Shown one piece after another: positions 1 to 11,191 of a stretch of 52,692 bases of DNA (position 1 is its first letter; each line of letters starts with the position of its first letter). This stretch comes from an uncultured bacterium (lineage in GTDB: Bacteria; Bacillota_I; Bacilli_A; Izemoplasmatales; Hujiaoplasmataceae), in the NCBI GenBank assembly GCA_903844055.1, contig CAIMSF010000203.1:1-52692 (forward strand), read 5' to 3'. The translations under genes and the position numbers were made by a program. Under the pieces are notes generated by a model, which did not search any database, had not been told where the DNA came from, and saw only the letters and a list, made by a program, of their open reading frames with translations.

Positions 1-279
1 ATCAAGGGCGTCGGCTACCGCGCGTCGCTGAAGGACAGCCGCACGCTGGTTCTCAACGTCGGGTATTCCAATCCCGTCGAAATCCCGATTCCCGCCGGTC
101 TCACCTGCGACATCCCGATCAACACCGAAATCACGGTGAAGGGTGCGGACAAGCAGGCCGTCGGCGAATTCGCGGCCTACATCCGCAAAGTCCGCGAACC
201 CGAGCCGTATCTCGGCAAGGGCATCCGCTATCGCGGCGAGCACGTACGCCACAAGGAAGGAAAAACTGCTAAGAAATAG
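1..279 (+). CDS. rplF: 50S ribosomal protein L6, C-terminal part (5' truncated by window)
   Basis: Frame 1 reads [28 protein letters not shown]...[26 protein letters not shown], the L6 C-terminus; precedes rplR. Confidence 0.96.
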   Translation: MKGVGYRASLKDSRTLVLNVGYSNPVEIPIPAGLTCDIPINTEITVKGADKQAVGEFAAYIRKVREPEPYLGKGIRYRGEHVRHKEGKTAKK

Positions 280-296
280 CAGGATGGTGATCGCAC

Positions 297-653
297 ATGT
301 ATACTCCTATCAATAAGAACGAACAACGGATCAAACGTCACGGCCGCTCCCGCGTGAATCTCGTCGGCACTCCCGACAGACCGCGCCTGAACGTGTTCCG
401 TTCGAATGCGGCGATCTATTGTCAGATCATCGACGACACCGTCGGAAACACCCTCGTGAGCGCATCCTCGCTCGAAGTCAAGGACCTCGTCGGCGGCAAC
501 ATCGCCGGCGCCAAGGTCGTCGGCAAGCTGATCGCGGCAAAGGCGATCGCGAAGGGCATCAAGAGCGTCGTATTCGACCGCGGCGGATACATCTACCACG
601 GAAGAGTCAAAGCATTGGCCGAAGCTGCTCGTGAAGCAGGGCTGGAATTCTAA
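297..653 (+). CDS. rplR: 50S ribosomal protein L18
   Basis: 118 aa; ...[20 protein letters not shown]...[26 protein letters not shown]. Confidence 0.97.
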   Translation: MYTPINKNEQRIKRHGRSRVNLVGTPDRPRLNVFRSNAAIYCQIIDDTVGNTLVSASSLEVKDLVGGNIAGAKVVGKLIAAKAIAKGIKSVVFDRGGYIYHGRVKALAEAAREAGLEF

Positions 654-664
654 GGAGGCAGACG

Positions 665-1222
665 ATGGAAACCAACGCAAGAGATAACAACGCCAACAAG
701 GAAAAGAAGCCGTTCCGCGGACCGAGACCGCCCAAGAAAGAAGAAAAGCTGTACGATGAGAAGGTCGTCTCGATCGGCCGCGTGACGAAAGTCGTCAAGG
801 GCGGCAAGCGTTTCAGCTTCGCCGCGATCGTCGTCATCGGCGACCGCAAGGGAACCGTCGGATTCGGCGCCGGCAAGGCCTCCGAAGTCCCGGACGCGAT
901 CAAGAAAGGCATCGAAGATGCCAAGAAGAACCTCGTCAAGATCAACCTGAACGGGACCACGATCCCGCATGAGGCGCTCGGCCACTACGGCGCCGCGAAG
1001 GTCATCATGCGTCCGGCCGTCGAAGGCACCGGCATCATCGCCGGCGGCGCCGTGCGCGCCGTCTTCGAACTGTCCGGCGTCCAGGACGTCCTCTCCAAGT
1101 CGCTTGGGGCCAACTCCCCGATCAACATGGTGCGCGCCACGATGGAAGCCCTCAACTCGATGAGAAACGTCGAGCAGGTCGCCGCCACCCGCGGACTCAA
1201 GTCCGAGGAGGTCTTGAAATAA
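665..1222 (+). CDS. rpsE: 30S ribosomal protein S5
   Basis: 185 aa; [48 protein letters not shown]. Confidence 0.98.
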   Translation: METNARDNNANKEKKPFRGPRPPKKEEKLYDEKVVSIGRVTKVVKGGKRFSFAAIVVIGDRKGTVGFGAGKASEVPDAIKKGIEDAKKNLVKINLNGTTIPHEALGHYGAAKVIMRPAVEGTGIIAGGAVRAVFELSGVQDVLSKSLGANSPINMVRATMEALNSMRNVEQVAATRGLKSEEVLK

Positions 1223-1404
1223 TGGCTCAGATCAAGATCACGCTCAACAAAAGCGTCATCGGCCACAAGCCGAACCAACTCAAAACCATCAAAGCCCTTG
1301 GCATGACCAAAACGCATTCGTCCGTCGTCAAGGAAGACACCGAAGCGCTGCGCGGGATGATCAACACGGTCGCCCACCTGGTCACGGTCGAGAACGTCAA
1401 GTAG
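1222..1404 (+). CDS. rpmD: 50S ribosomal protein L30
   Basis: 60 aa L30; start overlaps rpsE stop (taATG). Confidence 0.95.
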   Translation: MAQIKITLNKSVIGHKPNQLKTIKALGMTKTHSSVVKEDTEALRGMINTVAHLVTVENVK

Positions 1405-1417
1405 GAGGCGCACACAG

Positions 1418-1858
1418 ATGAAGCTCAATGAACTGAAACACGTCGACGGCGCCACGCATTACGGCAAGCGCAAAGGCCGCGGCACCTCGAGCGGCAACGG
1501 CAAGACCGCCGGCCGCGGACAAAAGGGACAGAAGTCCCGCAGCGGCGGCAACGTCCGGCCCGGATTCGAAGGCGGCCAGACGCCGCTCTTCAAGCGTCTC
1601 CCGAAGCGCGGCTTCACGAACTTCTTCCAGAAGCATTACGCGACGATCAACGTCGCCGACCTCGCGGGCTACCCGGAAAACACCGTGGTCAACCCCGAAC
1701 TGCTGCTGCGCGACGGACTCGTCAAGAACGTCGTGAGCGGCGTCAAGATTCTCGGAAACGGCTCGTTGAACGTCAAGCTCACGGTTCAGGCACACAAATT
1801 CACCGCGACGGCACAATCGATCATCGAAGCTGCTGGTGGACAAATCGAGGTCATCTGA
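1418..1858 (+). CDS. rplO: 50S ribosomal protein L15
   Basis: 146 aa; [28 protein letters not shown]...[20 protein letters not shown]. Confidence 0.98.
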   Translation: MKLNELKHVDGATHYGKRKGRGTSSGNGKTAGRGQKGQKSRSGGNVRPGFEGGQTPLFKRLPKRGFTNFFQKHYATINVADLAGYPENTVVNPELLLRDGLVKNVVSGVKILGNGSLNVKLTVQAHKFTATAQSIIEAAGGQIEVI

Positions 1859-1859
1859 C

Positions 1860-3224
1860 ATGGAGACCTTGAAGCGGCTTTTCAAGAACAAGGACGTTTT
1901 GAAGCGACTCGGCTTCACGCTGATCGCCTTCTTGGTCTTCAAGCTTCTCACCTATGTCACCATGCCCCTCATCGATCCGTCCTCCCTCACCGACCTGTTC
2001 GACAACAGCGGCTTCCTCGGCATCGTCAACTCGATCTCCGGTGACGCGCTGCGCAACTATTCGATCATCGCCCTCGGCATCAGCCCGTACATCACCGCCT
2101 CGATCGTCATCCAGCTCCTCCAGATGGACATCATCCCCGTCCTCAAGGAATGGACCGAAGAGGGCGAGGTCGGACGGGCCAAGATCGCCCGCCTCACCCG
2201 CTATGTGGCGATGGGCCTCGCCTTCGTGCAGGCCATCGCGATGACCTTCGCGTTCCACAGCTCCCAAGACGCCCTCTTCGAGTTCGGCGTCCGCGACTGG
2301 GCGACCGAAGGCGGACGGAACCTGTGGTTCCTCGTCTACTTCTACATCGCCGTCGTCCTCACCGCCGGAACCGCGTTCATGATCTGGCTCGCCGATCAGA
2401 TCACGCTGCACGGCATCGGCAACGGCTCCTCGATGCTGATCGTCGCCGGTATCATCATCTCCTTCCCGGGCACGATCGCCTCGCTCATCCAGTACTACAT
2501 CACCGACCCCGCCGGTGCGCTCGGAACGAACGTTTCCGCCGTGCAGGGCGAGTTCTGGGGATATGTCCTGTTCGGCGTCTGCATCCTGTTGTTCATCGTC
2601 GTCCTCGTCGGCATCACCTACATGCAGGGCGCTTCGCGCAAGATTCCGATCCAGTATGCGAACCGTCCCGCCGGATCCAAGTTCACCGGCAAGAACGAGT
2701 CGAACCTGCCGATCAAGATCAACTCCGCGAACGTGATCCCGGTCATCTTCGCCTCGATCCTGCTCTCGCTTCCCAACACGATCTTCAGCTACATCGAGTG
2801 GGGCGAGAACGCGGCGAGATGGCAGAACTGGCTCGGCCAGATCTTCGCCTACGACCAGCCGATCGGTTTCGCGCTGTACATCATCCTGATCTTCGTCTTC
2901 ACCTTCTTCTATTCCTTCATCATCATCAAGCCGGAAGATATCGCGGAAAACCTCCAGAAGTCGAACGCGTACATCCCCGGCGTACGTCCCGGTTTCGAAA
3001 CCGAATCCTACATCACGAAGACGCTGTTCCGCGTCACCGTCATCGGGGCCTTGTACCTCGTTGTCGTTGCCTCTCTTCCGATCATCGCCTCGATGGCCCT
3101 CGGCCATGACTACGCACAGATCGGCGGAACATCCCTCCTGATCATCGTCGGCGTCGCGCTCGAAACCGCGAAGCAGATCGAAACGGACACGCAGGACAAG
3201 GTCTACGCCGGCTTCATGAGGTAA
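1860..3224 (+). CDS. secY: Protein translocase subunit SecY
   Basis: Multi-TM SecY, preferred start METLKRLFKNKDVLKRLGFTL (ATG 1860, just after rplO stop); GIGNGSSMLIVAGII, PADIAENLQK-type motif. Confidence 0.97.
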   Translation: METLKRLFKNKDVLKRLGFTLIAFLVFKLLTYVTMPLIDPSSLTDLFDNSGFLGIVNSISGDALRNYSIIALGISPYITASIVIQLLQMDIIPVLKEWTEEGEVGRAKIARLTRYVAMGLAFVQAIAMTFAFHSSQDALFEFGVRDWATEGGRNLWFLVYFYIAVVLTAGTAFMIWLADQITLHGIGNGSSMLIVAGIIISFPGTIASLIQYYITDPAGALGTNVSAVQGEFWGYVLFGVCILLFIVVLVGITYMQGASRKIPIQYANRPAGSKFTGKNESNLPIKINSANVIPVIFASILLSLPNTIFSYIEWGENAARWQNWLGQIFAYDQPIGFALYIILIFVFTFFYSFIIIKPEDIAENLQKSNAYIPGVRPGFETESYITKTLFRVTVIGALYLVVVASLPIIASMALGHDYAQIGGTSLLIIVGVALETAKQIETDTQDKVYAGFMR

Positions 3225-3229
3225 TCCTC

Positions 3230-3895
3230 ATGGTCAACATGCTGATCATGGGCAAGCCGGGCGCCGGCAAGGGGACGCTTGCGTCCAAGCTGCTCGAGCA
3301 TTACCGGCTCGCCCACATCTCCACCGGAAACATCTATCGCGAAGAGATCGCCAAGGGCTCGGCCATCGGCGTCGAAGCCCAGAAGTACATCTCGCAGGGA
3401 GAACTGGTTCCGGACGACATGACCAACGGGATCGTCTACGACATCCTCAAGCACCAACCGATGCCAAACGGCTTCATGCTCGACGGCTATCCCCGGACGA
3501 AAGCCCAGGCGATCGCCCTCGACGAGATGCTGCACGCGCTCGGGATCAAGCTCGACGTCGTCGTCAACATGGACATCGACGACGAGCTGTTGATGATCCG
3601 GATGGCCGGACGGCGCGTCTGCCCCAAGTGCGGCGCGACGTACAACGTCACGACGAAACCGCCGAAAACCGCGGGCGTCTGCGACGTCTGCGGCACGGCG
3701 CTGATCCAGCGCGCCGACGACTCCGAGGAATCGGTCAAGAACCGGCTCCGCATCTACAACAAGGCGACCCGGCCGCTGCTCGGCTATTATGAGAAAACGG
3801 ATCTTCTGATGACGGTCGACGGCGCCCTGCCGACCTTGACCGTCTTCGCCGAAATCGTTTCCAAACTGGACGGGATCAACCGTGGTCACCATTAA
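3230..3895 (+). CDS. adk: Adenylate kinase (zinc-LID form)
   Basis: [16 protein letters not shown]-loop; [12 protein letters not shown]...CDVCG four-Cys zinc site. Confidence 0.97.
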   Translation: MVNMLIMGKPGAGKGTLASKLLEHYRLAHISTGNIYREEIAKGSAIGVEAQKYISQGELVPDDMTNGIVYDILKHQPMPNGFMLDGYPRTKAQAIALDEMLHALGIKLDVVVNMDIDDELLMIRMAGRRVCPKCGATYNVTTKPPKTAGVCDVCGTALIQRADDSEESVKNRLRIYNKATRPLLGYYEKTDLLMTVDGALPTLTVFAEIVSKLDGINRGHH

Positions 3896-4640
3896 GTCGG
3901 AACGTGAAATCACCCTCATGCGGGAAGCCGGACGGATCGTCGCCCTGGCCCACCGCGAGGTCGCAAAACACATCAAGCCCGGCGTCACGACCGCCCAGCT
4001 CGACGAGATCGTCGAGCGGACGATCCTGTCGCAGGACGCGGTCCCTTCCTTCAAGGGCTACAACGGGTTCCCCGCGGCGGCGTGCATCTCGGTGAACGAG
4101 GTCGTCATCCACGGGATCCCGTCGTCCAAGAAGACCTTGAAGGCGGGGGACATCGTGTCCGTCGACATCGGCGCGACCTACAAGGGATACCACGGCGATT
4201 CCGCCTGGACCTATCCCTGCGGCGAGATCAGCCCCGCCGCGCAAAAACTGCTTTCCGCCACCGAAGGCAGCCTGTTTTCCGGACTCGCGTTCGCGAAGGG
4301 CGGAAATCGCCTCACCGACATCTCCCATGCGGTCCAGACGTTCGCCGAAGCGCAAGGCTTCAGCGTCGTCCGCGACTTCACCGGACACGGCATCGGGAAA
4401 GAACTCCATGAAGATCCCCAGATCCTCAATTACGGCGCGCCCGGTCGCGGCATCACGCTTCGTCCCGGGATGACGATCGCGGTCGAACCGATGATCAACG
4501 CCGGCAGAAAAGAAGTCAAAGTGCTCAAGGACGGTTGGACGACCGTCACGCTGGACGGCAGTCTCAGCGCCCATTTCGAGCACACCGTCCTCATCACCGA
4601 AACGGGATATGAGATTTTGACGAAAGTCGAGAAGGAGTGA
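3882..4640 (+). CDS. map: Methionine aminopeptidase type I
   Basis: GTG start overlapping adk; [52 protein letters not shown]. Confidence 0.97.
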   Translation: MVTIKSEREITLMREAGRIVALAHREVAKHIKPGVTTAQLDEIVERTILSQDAVPSFKGYNGFPAAACISVNEVVIHGIPSSKKTLKAGDIVSVDIGATYKGYHGDSAWTYPCGEISPAAQKLLSATEGSLFSGLAFAKGGNRLTDISHAVQTFAEAQGFSVVRDFTGHGIGKELHEDPQILNYGAPGRGITLRPGMTIAVEPMINAGRKEVKVLKDGWTTVTLDGSLSAHFEHTVLITETGYEILTKVEKE

Positions 4641-4644
4641 TTCG

Positions 4645-4866
4645 ATGGCTAAGAAAGATGACGTGATCGAGATGCTCGGCACGGTCGTGGAAGTATTGCC
4701 GAACGCGCAGTTTATCGTCGAACTGGAAATCGGGCATCGCATCATCGGCCACGTTTCTGGTAAAATCCGCATGAACTACATACGCATTTTACCAGGTGAC
4801 AAAGTCAAGGTCGAACTGTCGACCTATGATTTAACACGTGGACGCATCACCTACCGCATCAATTGA
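4645..4866 (+). CDS. infA: Translation initiation factor IF-1
   Basis: 73 aa; [53 protein letters not shown]. Confidence 0.97.
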   Translation: MAKKDDVIEMLGTVVEVLPNAQFIVELEIGHRIIGHVSGKIRMNYIRILPGDKVKVELSTYDLTRGRITYRIN

Positions 4867-4894
4867 CACACCTAAAAATCATTGGAGGCAAAGC

Positions 4895-5011
4895 ATGAAA
4901 ATCAGACCGTCCGTCAAGAAAATCTGCGACAAGTGCAAAATCATCAAGCGCCATGGCAACGTCATGGTGATCTGCGAAAATCCGAAACACAAACAAAGAC
5001 AAGGAAAGTAG
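4895..5011 (+). CDS. rpmJ: 50S ribosomal protein L36 (zinc-binding form)
   Basis: [38 protein letters not shown], 38 aa, absent from the ORF track; ggagg RBS upstream. Confidence 0.97.
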   Translation: MKIRPSVKKICDKCKIIKRHGNVMVICENPKHKQRQGK

Positions 5012-5021
5012 GAGGTAAACA

Positions 5022-5387
5022 ATGGCTCGCATTGCAGGAGTAGACATTCCGAGGGAAAAACGCGTCGTGATTTCCCTCTGCTACATTTACGGGATCGGCA
5101 AGACCCTGTCCCAGCGGATCCTCAAGGTCACGAACATTTCCGAAGACAAGCGCGTCAAGGATCTCACCGACGACGAACTCGTCCGGATCCGCACCGAAGT
5201 CGCGAAGTACAAGGTCGAGGGCGATCTCCGTCGTGAAGTCGCGCTCAACATCAAGCGGTTGATCGAAATCGGTTCCTACCGCGGCATCCGCCATCGCAAA
5301 GGCCTCCCGACCCGCGGTCAGAACACGCGGAACAACGCGCGTACCCGCAAGGGACCGCGGAAGACCATCGCGAACAAGAAGAAATAG
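5022..5387 (+). CDS. rpsM: 30S ribosomal protein S13
   Basis: 121 aa; [34 protein letters not shown]...[22 protein letters not shown]-type C-terminus. Confidence 0.98.
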   Translation: MARIAGVDIPREKRVVISLCYIYGIGKTLSQRILKVTNISEDKRVKDLTDDELVRIRTEVAKYKVEGDLRREVALNIKRLIEIGSYRGIRHRKGLPTRGQNTRNNARTRKGPRKTIANKKK

Positions 5388-5400
5388 GAGGACATGATCA

Positions 5401-5790
5401 ATGGCACGTACCGTCGTTACTAAGAAGCGTCGTCTGAAGAAGAACATTCCGCTCGGAGTCGCCCACATTCATTCGACTTTCAACAACACCATCATCACCA
5501 TCACCGACCCGGCCGGCAACGCGATCGCGTGGAGCTCCTCCGGAGCGGTCGGATACAAGGGCAGCCGCAAGTCGACCCCCTACGCCGCCGGCCTCGCTTC
5601 CGAAGCCTGCGCCAAGGCCGCCATGGAAAACGGCGTCCAAAGAGTCGAAGTCTCCGTCAAGGGGCCCGGTCCCGGCCGCGAAGCCGCGATCAGAAGCCTG
5701 CAAGTCGCCGGTCTCGAAATCACCGCGATCAAGGACGTCACTCCGGTTCCCCACAACGGATGCCGTCCGCCGAAACGGCCGCGCGGCTAA
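5401..5790 (+). CDS. rpsK: 30S ribosomal protein S11
   Basis: 129 aa; [45 protein letters not shown]. Confidence 0.98.
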   Translation: MARTVVTKKRRLKKNIPLGVAHIHSTFNNTIITITDPAGNAIAWSSSGAVGYKGSRKSTPYAAGLASEACAKAAMENGVQRVEVSVKGPGPGREAAIRSLQVAGLEITAIKDVTPVPHNGCRPPKRPRG

Positions 5791-5802
5791 GGGGGCGTCA
5801 AC

Positions 5803-6756
5803 ATGAAGGACTTGAAATTCGAAAAGCCGAAGACCATCACCGAAGAAATCAACGAGAATTATGGTCGTTTCGTCGTCACTCCGTTGGATCGCGGCTTTGG
5901 AATTACCATCGGTAACTCCCTGAGACGAGTTTTATTGTCTTCCTTGCCCGGCGCCGCGATCATCAACCTGCAAATCGACGAAGTCAGCCATGAGTTCACC
6001 GCGATCGAGAACGTCGTCGAAGACGTCACCGCGATCGTCCTGAACCTGAAGGGCGTCGTCCTCACCATCGATTCGAACAACCCGGCCGTCGAGAAGCGGC
6101 TCGAGATCATCGTCGAAGGACCGTGCGACGTCACCGCCGAGGACATCATCGCCGACGACGAAGTCGAAATCATCAATCCGGACCACTATATCTGCCACGT
6201 CAACAAGGGCAAGCGTTTCCGCATGGTCATGAACGCCCGCAAGGGCAACGGCTACGTTTCCGCCGACAAGAACGCCGCGTTCCGCGAGAACAAGGTCGGG
6301 GTCATCCCGATCGACTCGCTCTACACGCCCGTCGTCCGCGCCAACTACACCGTCGACAAGACCCGCGTCGACGACAACGCCGACTACGACAAGCTCACCG
6401 TCGAAGTCTGGACGAACGGCTCGATCGGACCGAAGGAAGCCATCGGGATGGCCGCCAAGATGCTCATCGACCACCTGCATTCCGTCGTCGAACTCTCGAC
6501 CCGCGCGATGGCCGAAGACTTCATGATCGAACGCAAGTCGGAAGAATCCTCCAGAAACCTGGAGAAGCCGATCGAAGACCTCGATCTCTCGGTCAGAAGC
6601 TACAACTGCCTGAAACGCGCCGGCATCCACACCCTCGGAGAACTCATCGAGAAGACCGAAGAAGACATGATGAAGGTCCGCAACCTTGGCAAGAAATCGT
6701 TGAAAGAAGTCAAACAGAAGCTCGAAGAACTCGGCTTGGGTCTGGCGAAACACTAA
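5803..6756 (+). CDS. rpoA: RNA polymerase subunit alpha
   Basis: 317 aa; [23 protein letters not shown] and C-terminal [38 protein letters not shown]. Confidence 0.98.
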   Translation: MKDLKFEKPKTITEEINENYGRFVVTPLDRGFGITIGNSLRRVLLSSLPGAAIINLQIDEVSHEFTAIENVVEDVTAIVLNLKGVVLTIDSNNPAVEKRLEIIVEGPCDVTAEDIIADDEVEIINPDHYICHVNKGKRFRMVMNARKGNGYVSADKNAAFRENKVGVIPIDSLYTPVVRANYTVDKTRVDDNADYDKLTVEVWTNGSIGPKEAIGMAAKMLIDHLHSVVELSTRAMAEDFMIERKSEESSRNLEKPIEDLDLSVRSYNCLKRAGIHTLGELIEKTEEDMMKVRNLGKKSLKEVKQKLEELGLGLAKH

Positions 6757-6770
6757 ATCAGGAGGCAATC

Positions 6771-7130
6771 ATGGCTAGAGGATATGCAAAACTTCACCGG
6801 GACAGCTCAAGCCGCAAGGCGCTCATCCGCGATCTCGCGACGCAACTCATCCTGCACGGACGGATCGAGACGTCCACGGTCAAGGCGAAGGAACTCCGCC
6901 GCACCGTCGAACATCTGATCACGCTCGCCAAGCAGGGCGACCTCGCGTCGATCCGGCTGGCGGGACGCACCGTCCGCCCGCTCGAGATCGACGACCAGAC
7001 CGCGCTGCAGAAGCTGTTCAAGGAGATCGGACCGAAATACAAGGACCGCAACGGCGGATACACCCGCATCTACCGCGTCGGCTACCGCCTGGGCGATTCC
7101 TGCCCGATGGCGATCATCGAACTCGTTTAA
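6771..7130 (+). CDS. rplQ: 50S ribosomal protein L17
   Basis: [35 protein letters not shown]-like; ATG 6771 after aggagg RBS (ORF track start at 6123 is over-extended). Confidence 0.97.
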   Translation: MARGYAKLHRDSSSRKALIRDLATQLILHGRIETSTVKAKELRRTVEHLITLAKQGDLASIRLAGRTVRPLEIDDQTALQKLFKEIGPKYKDRNGGYTRIYRVGYRLGDSCPMAIIELV

Positions 7131-7143
7131 GCGAATCGAAACG

Positions 7144-7173
7144 CCGCGACCCCCGAAGAGGCCGCGGTTTTTT
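7144..7173 (+). terminator. Rho-independent terminator after rplQ
   Basis: ccgcg ... cgcgg stem followed by tttttt. Confidence 0.75.
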
Positions 7174-7240
7174 CTTTCCCGCGGTTCCGCGTGCGCGGAA
7201 TGCGCGCTTTTTTGGTATAATAGGAATGTTACTGGTGGTG

Positions 7241-8053
7241 ATGCTCTTGAGTTTCCTGGAAATCCGGAACCTGTCGTTTTCCTACAATCAGAAGCGGATG
7301 GTCCTGAAGCACGTCGATCTCGCGGTCGAACGGGGCGAATGGATCGCCGTCCTCGGCCATAACGGATCCGGCAAGTCGACGCTCGCGAAAACGATCGTCG
7401 GGCTTTTGCGTCCCGCCGAAGGCACGATCACGGTCGACGGGATCACGCTCTCCGACGAGACCGCCTACGACGTCCGCCGCAAGGTCGGGATCGTCTTCCA
7501 GAACCCCGACAACCAGTTCGTCGGCGTCACCGTCAAGGACGACATCGCCTTCGGGATGGAAAACCTCTCGGTACCGAAGGAAGAGATGCTACAGAAGATC
7601 GCCTTCTACGCCGAAAAGGTCGGGATGGCGGACTATCTTGACAAGGAGCCCTCGGCCCTTTCGGGCGGACAGAAGCAGCGGATCGCGATCGCCGGGATCC
7701 TCGCGATGAAGACCGACATGATCATCTTCGACGAGGCGACCTCGATGCTCGACCCGACCAGCCGCCGCGAACTGATGGACTACATCAAGACCCTCCACCA
7801 AGAGGGCCTCACCATCCTGATGATCACCCATGACATCGAAGAAGCCCTGATGGCCGACCGCCTGGTCGTCCTGAAGGACGGCGCCGTCTTCGCCGACGAC
7901 ACCGCCGAACACCTCTTCCAACGCCCCGAGGCGTTCCGGGAAGCCTACCTGGAATTGCCATCAGCGCTTCGAATCTATTATGAACTGGAGGCGGCCGGGG
8001 ACATGACGCCCCCGCTCGCGACGACCCTATGGCGATTCGGTTCCGGCAAGTAA
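7241..8053 (+). CDS. ecfA1: ECF transporter ATPase A1 (EcfA1)
   Basis: Walker A GHNGSGKSTLAK, LSGGQKQRIAIAG, IIFDEATSMLDP; start 7241 (ATG) or 7247 (TTG) preferred over 7226, which lies upstream of the TSS predicted from TATAAT at 7216-7221. Confidence 0.93.
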   Translation: MLLSFLEIRNLSFSYNQKRMVLKHVDLAVERGEWIAVLGHNGSGKSTLAKTIVGLLRPAEGTITVDGITLSDETAYDVRRKVGIVFQNPDNQFVGVTVKDDIAFGMENLSVPKEEMLQKIAFYAEKVGMADYLDKEPSALSGGQKQRIAIAGILAMKTDMIIFDEATSMLDPTSRRELMDYIKTLHQEGLTILMITHDIEEALMADRLVVLKDGAVFADDTAEHLFQRPEAFREAYLELPSALRIYYELEAAGDMTPPLATTLWRFGSGK

Positions 8054-8889
8054 GCTACGCGTACCCGGGCTACGGCCTCGGGAACTACGACGCGATCAAG
8101 GACATCACGCTCGACATCGCGGCGAAAGGCGAATTCATCGCGCTCGTCGGGCAGACCGGCAGCGGCAAGTCGACGCTCGCCCAGCACATGAACGCGCTCA
8201 TCTTCCCGACCGAAGGCACGGTCGAGATCTTCGGAAAGACCGTCGGTCCGAAGCGCGACCGCAACATCAAGTACAACGAGCTCCGCCGCCAGGTCGGGCT
8301 CGTCTTCCAGTTTCCGGAATACCAGCTCTTCGAGGAAACCGTCGAGAAGGACATCATGTTCGGCCCGATGAATTTCGGCGTTCCCGAAGAGGAAGCGCGG
8401 ACGATGGCGTGGAACGCGCTCGGCCTCGTCGGGCTCGGACCGACGTATCTGAAGCGCAACCCGCTCAACCTTTCGGGCGGTGAGAAGAAGCGCGTCTCAA
8501 TCGCCGGGATCCTCGCGATGGACCCACAGATCCTCGTCCTCGACGAACCGACCTCCGGACTCGACCCGCGGGGCAAGGCGACGATGATGGACCTCTTCAG
8601 GTCGATCCGCGAAAAGACCGGGAAGACGATCGTCGTGATTACCCACGACATGGACCTCGTCTACGAATACATGGACCGCGTGCTCGTCCTCGACAAGGGG
8701 ACGCTCGCCTTCGACGGCACCCCCGACGAACTGTTCCACATGCCTCGTCTCGATCGGCTCCATCTCGACTATCCCGCGACGATCCGCGTCCTGTCCGCCG
8801 TCGCAAAGGACCTCGGGATCGCGATCGACGTCTACCAGAAGGACGTCGCGTCCGCGGTATCCGCGATCCAAAAGGCGGTGCGGCCATGA
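8029..8889 (+). CDS. ecfA2: ECF transporter ATPase A2 (EcfA2)
   Basis: Walker A GQTGSGKSTLAQH, LSGGEKKRVSIAG, LVLDEPTSGLDPRG; follows ecfA1. Confidence 0.94.
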   Translation: MAIRFRQVSYAYPGYGLGNYDAIKDITLDIAAKGEFIALVGQTGSGKSTLAQHMNALIFPTEGTVEIFGKTVGPKRDRNIKYNELRRQVGLVFQFPEYQLFEETVEKDIMFGPMNFGVPEEEARTMAWNALGLVGLGPTYLKRNPLNLSGGEKKRVSIAGILAMDPQILVLDEPTSGLDPRGKATMMDLFRSIREKTGKTIVVITHDMDLVYEYMDRVLVLDKGTLAFDGTPDELFHMPRLDRLHLDYPATIRVLSAVAKDLGIAIDVYQKDVASAVSAIQKAVRP

Positions 8890-9854
8890 AGAACATCGTC
8901 ATCGGCCAGTACGTTCCCGGCAAGGGATTCTTCTACCGCCTCGACCCGCGCACGAAGATCATCGCCGTCGTCTTCCTGATGGTGGCCGTCTTTCTGCTCG
9001 AGTCGATCCTGCAGGTGTCGATCGCGCTTTTGGTCACGCTGTTTTTGATGATCCTCGGGAGGATCTCGATCGGCCGCGTCGCGAAGGGCCTGCGGCCGCT
9101 CTTCGTCCTGCTCGTCTTCACCTTCTCGTTCCAGATCTTCCTGAACCGGGAAGGCGCGCGGTTGCTCGCCCAGCCGATGAACATCGGCCTCTATTCGCTC
9201 CTGGCGGTCCTCGTGATCACCGTCCTTTGGCGGCTCTTGGCGCGCTTCAAGAAGTTCAAGGGCGCGCTCTTCCTGCTCTGGCTTTCCGGCGTCTACGCGC
9301 TGTTCGCGTTTCTTCCCGCCGCCGGGCCGATCTACAAGGTCTTCGACTTCGAAATCTACGAAAGCGGCGTCGTGACCTCGATCTTCGTCGTCGTCCGCCT
9401 CCTCATCGTCATCTCGCTGTCCACCGTCCTCACCCTCACCACCAAGCCGACCGATCTCACCCAGGGGCTCGAAAGCCTCTTGAGGCCGCTCAAGCGGCTC
9501 GGGGTCAATTCCGACGATTTCGCGCTCATCATCTCGATCTCGCTCAGGTACATCCCGACGATCCTCGACGAGGCCAACAAGATCATGTTGGCGCAGGCGA
9601 GCCGCGGCGCCGACTTCAACGAGGGCAAGCTCGTCGAGAAGGTGAAGCAGATCGTGTCCCTGTTGATCCCGATGTTCATCATCGCCTTCAAGCGAAGCGA
9701 AGATTTGGCGGACGCGATGGAGTCGCGCAACTTCGTCCCCGGCAAGCCGCGGACGCGAATCCATGATTTGTCCTTCGGGGCGACCGACCTCGTGACGGCG
9801 ATCTTCACCGTCATCGTGTTCGCCGGCGCGATCGTCCTACGGGTGCTCCCGTGA
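8886..9854 (+). CDS. ecfT: ECF transporter transmembrane protein EcfT
   Basis: MKNIVIGQYVPGKGFFYRLDPRTKIIAVVFLM; coupling motifs ASRGADF and SRNFVPGKPRT. Confidence 0.94.
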   Translation: MKNIVIGQYVPGKGFFYRLDPRTKIIAVVFLMVAVFLLESILQVSIALLVTLFLMILGRISIGRVAKGLRPLFVLLVFTFSFQIFLNREGARLLAQPMNIGLYSLLAVLVITVLWRLLARFKKFKGALFLLWLSGVYALFAFLPAAGPIYKVFDFEIYESGVVTSIFVVVRLLIVISLSTVLTLTTKPTDLTQGLESLLRPLKRLGVNSDDFALIISISLRYIPTILDEANKIMLAQASRGADFNEGKLVEKVKQIVSLLIPMFIIAFKRSEDLADAMESRNFVPGKPRTRIHDLSFGATDLVTAIFTVIVFAGAIVLRVLP

Positions 9855-10852
9855 CCCCGGCCGACCTCCGCGCCGTCCTCCTCAAGGGAGAGCTCGGTGC
9901 ATATCTGCATCCCGACATCGCGTTGAAGGCCGAGGACGGCTCGAAAGCGGTCGGACAAGCGGCCGTCATGGAAGCCCTCGCCGCCCGTCCGCGGTTGTTT
10001 GAAGGATTCATCCTCGATTCCGACGGCGCGCGGGCGACCGCCTCCGGGTATAACGCCGACGGTCTTGCGGTGAAGATCGGCTTTGACGCCGGCCTCGTCT
10101 ACCGCCTCGTCCTCAAGCGTCCCGATCCCGCCGTCCGGCGGATCCGGATGACGATCGCCTACGACGGCACCGAGTTCTTCGGGTTCCAGCGCCAGGCCGA
10201 CCTGCGCAGCGTCCAGTCCGTCCTCGAAGAACAACTCACCCGCATCAATGATGCGCCGACGGTATTGAACGGCGCGTCCCGCACCGACACCGGCGTGCAC
10301 GCGGCCGGACAGGTCGTCCATTTCGACACATCCCGGACGATTCCGCCGGACCGCTGGAAAGTGATCCTCAACCATTCGCTACCGCCGGATATGCATATCG
10401 TCGACGCGGCGTACGCCCATCCGCTGTTCCATTCCCGCTTCGATGTTTTCGAAAAGGAATACCGGTATACGATCGACCAGGGCGAGTTCGACCCGCTTCG
10501 GCGGAGATACGCCTGGTATGCCGAGCCGTTTGATGTGGACATCCTCGAACGCGAGATGAAAAGCATCCTCGGGACGCACGACTTCACGAGCTTCTGCACG
10601 GGCGAACAGGAGATCCCGATCCGCACGCTCCGCGAAGCGCGCGTCGAACGCGACGGGACGAGGATCACCCTCATCTTCGTCGGGGAAGGGTTCCTGCATC
10701 ATATGATTCGGATCCTGGCATCGACCCTCGTCCGCATCGCCCAAGGGCGGATGCAAGATGACATTGCCTCCTTGATCGCGGCGAAAAGCCGCGTGAAGAC
10801 CAAGGAGATCGCGCCCGCCGCGGGATTGTGTCTGATGCGCGTCGAGTATTAG
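9851..10852 (+). CDS. truA: tRNA pseudouridine(38-40) synthase TruA with ~99-aa N-terminal extension
   Basis: TruA core from MTIAYDGTEFFGFQRQ (codon 100), GASRTDTGVHA catalytic motif, F.C in DFTSFCTGEQ; GTGA start/stop overlap with ecfT supports the long form. Confidence 0.93.
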   Translation: MTPADLRAVLLKGELGAYLHPDIALKAEDGSKAVGQAAVMEALAARPRLFEGFILDSDGARATASGYNADGLAVKIGFDAGLVYRLVLKRPDPAVRRIRMTIAYDGTEFFGFQRQADLRSVQSVLEEQLTRINDAPTVLNGASRTDTGVHAAGQVVHFDTSRTIPPDRWKVILNHSLPPDMHIVDAAYAHPLFHSRFDVFEKEYRYTIDQGEFDPLRRRYAWYAEPFDVDILEREMKSILGTHDFTSFCTGEQEIPIRTLREARVERDGTRITLIFVGEGFLHHMIRILASTLVRIAQGRMQDDIASLIAAKSRVKTKEIAPAAGLCLMRVEY

Positions 10853-10906
10853 CGGGTTTTGTGTGAAGAAACCCGATTCAGCCTAACATATGACATCCAA
10901 ATGAAC

Positions 10907-10946
10907 CGGACCTGGATTGAGCGCAAAACTCTTCAAGTCCGTTTTT
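10907..10946 (+). terminator. Possible terminator of the ecf-truA operon
   Basis: cggac ... gtccg stem (imperfect interior) followed by ttttt. Confidence 0.45.
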
Positions 10947-11191
10947 CATTAAAAATCACTGAATTGATATGTTTTTATTCAGCGGGTTTCGCATGATATC
11001 ATATGGGTAGAAACCTAAGAGATGAGAAACCATTCCAAGCATTTTCCTGTGCGCGACATACATGACTGATCAACAATTGAAACAAAGCAGTCCGTCTGGA
11101 TAACATGTGAGATAATCGGCATTCACAGAAGGAATCAACGAGCCGATGGTGGTAGGCATTCGATGCACTGGTGGTTAGCGTATAATATAAT

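Noticed and set aside
1836-1859. Upstream start of secY overlapping rplO
   Set aside because: METLKRLF at 1860 immediately after the rplO stop is the more typical SecY start.
6123-6770. Long N-terminal extension of rplQ in the ORF track
   Set aside because: Overlaps rpoA entirely; a proper RBS and ATG lie at 6771 with the canonical L17 start MARGYAKL.
11003-11065. 20-codon ORF MGRNLRDEKPFQAFSCARHT in the AT-rich island
   Set aside because: Too short, no convincing RBS, no recognisable family.
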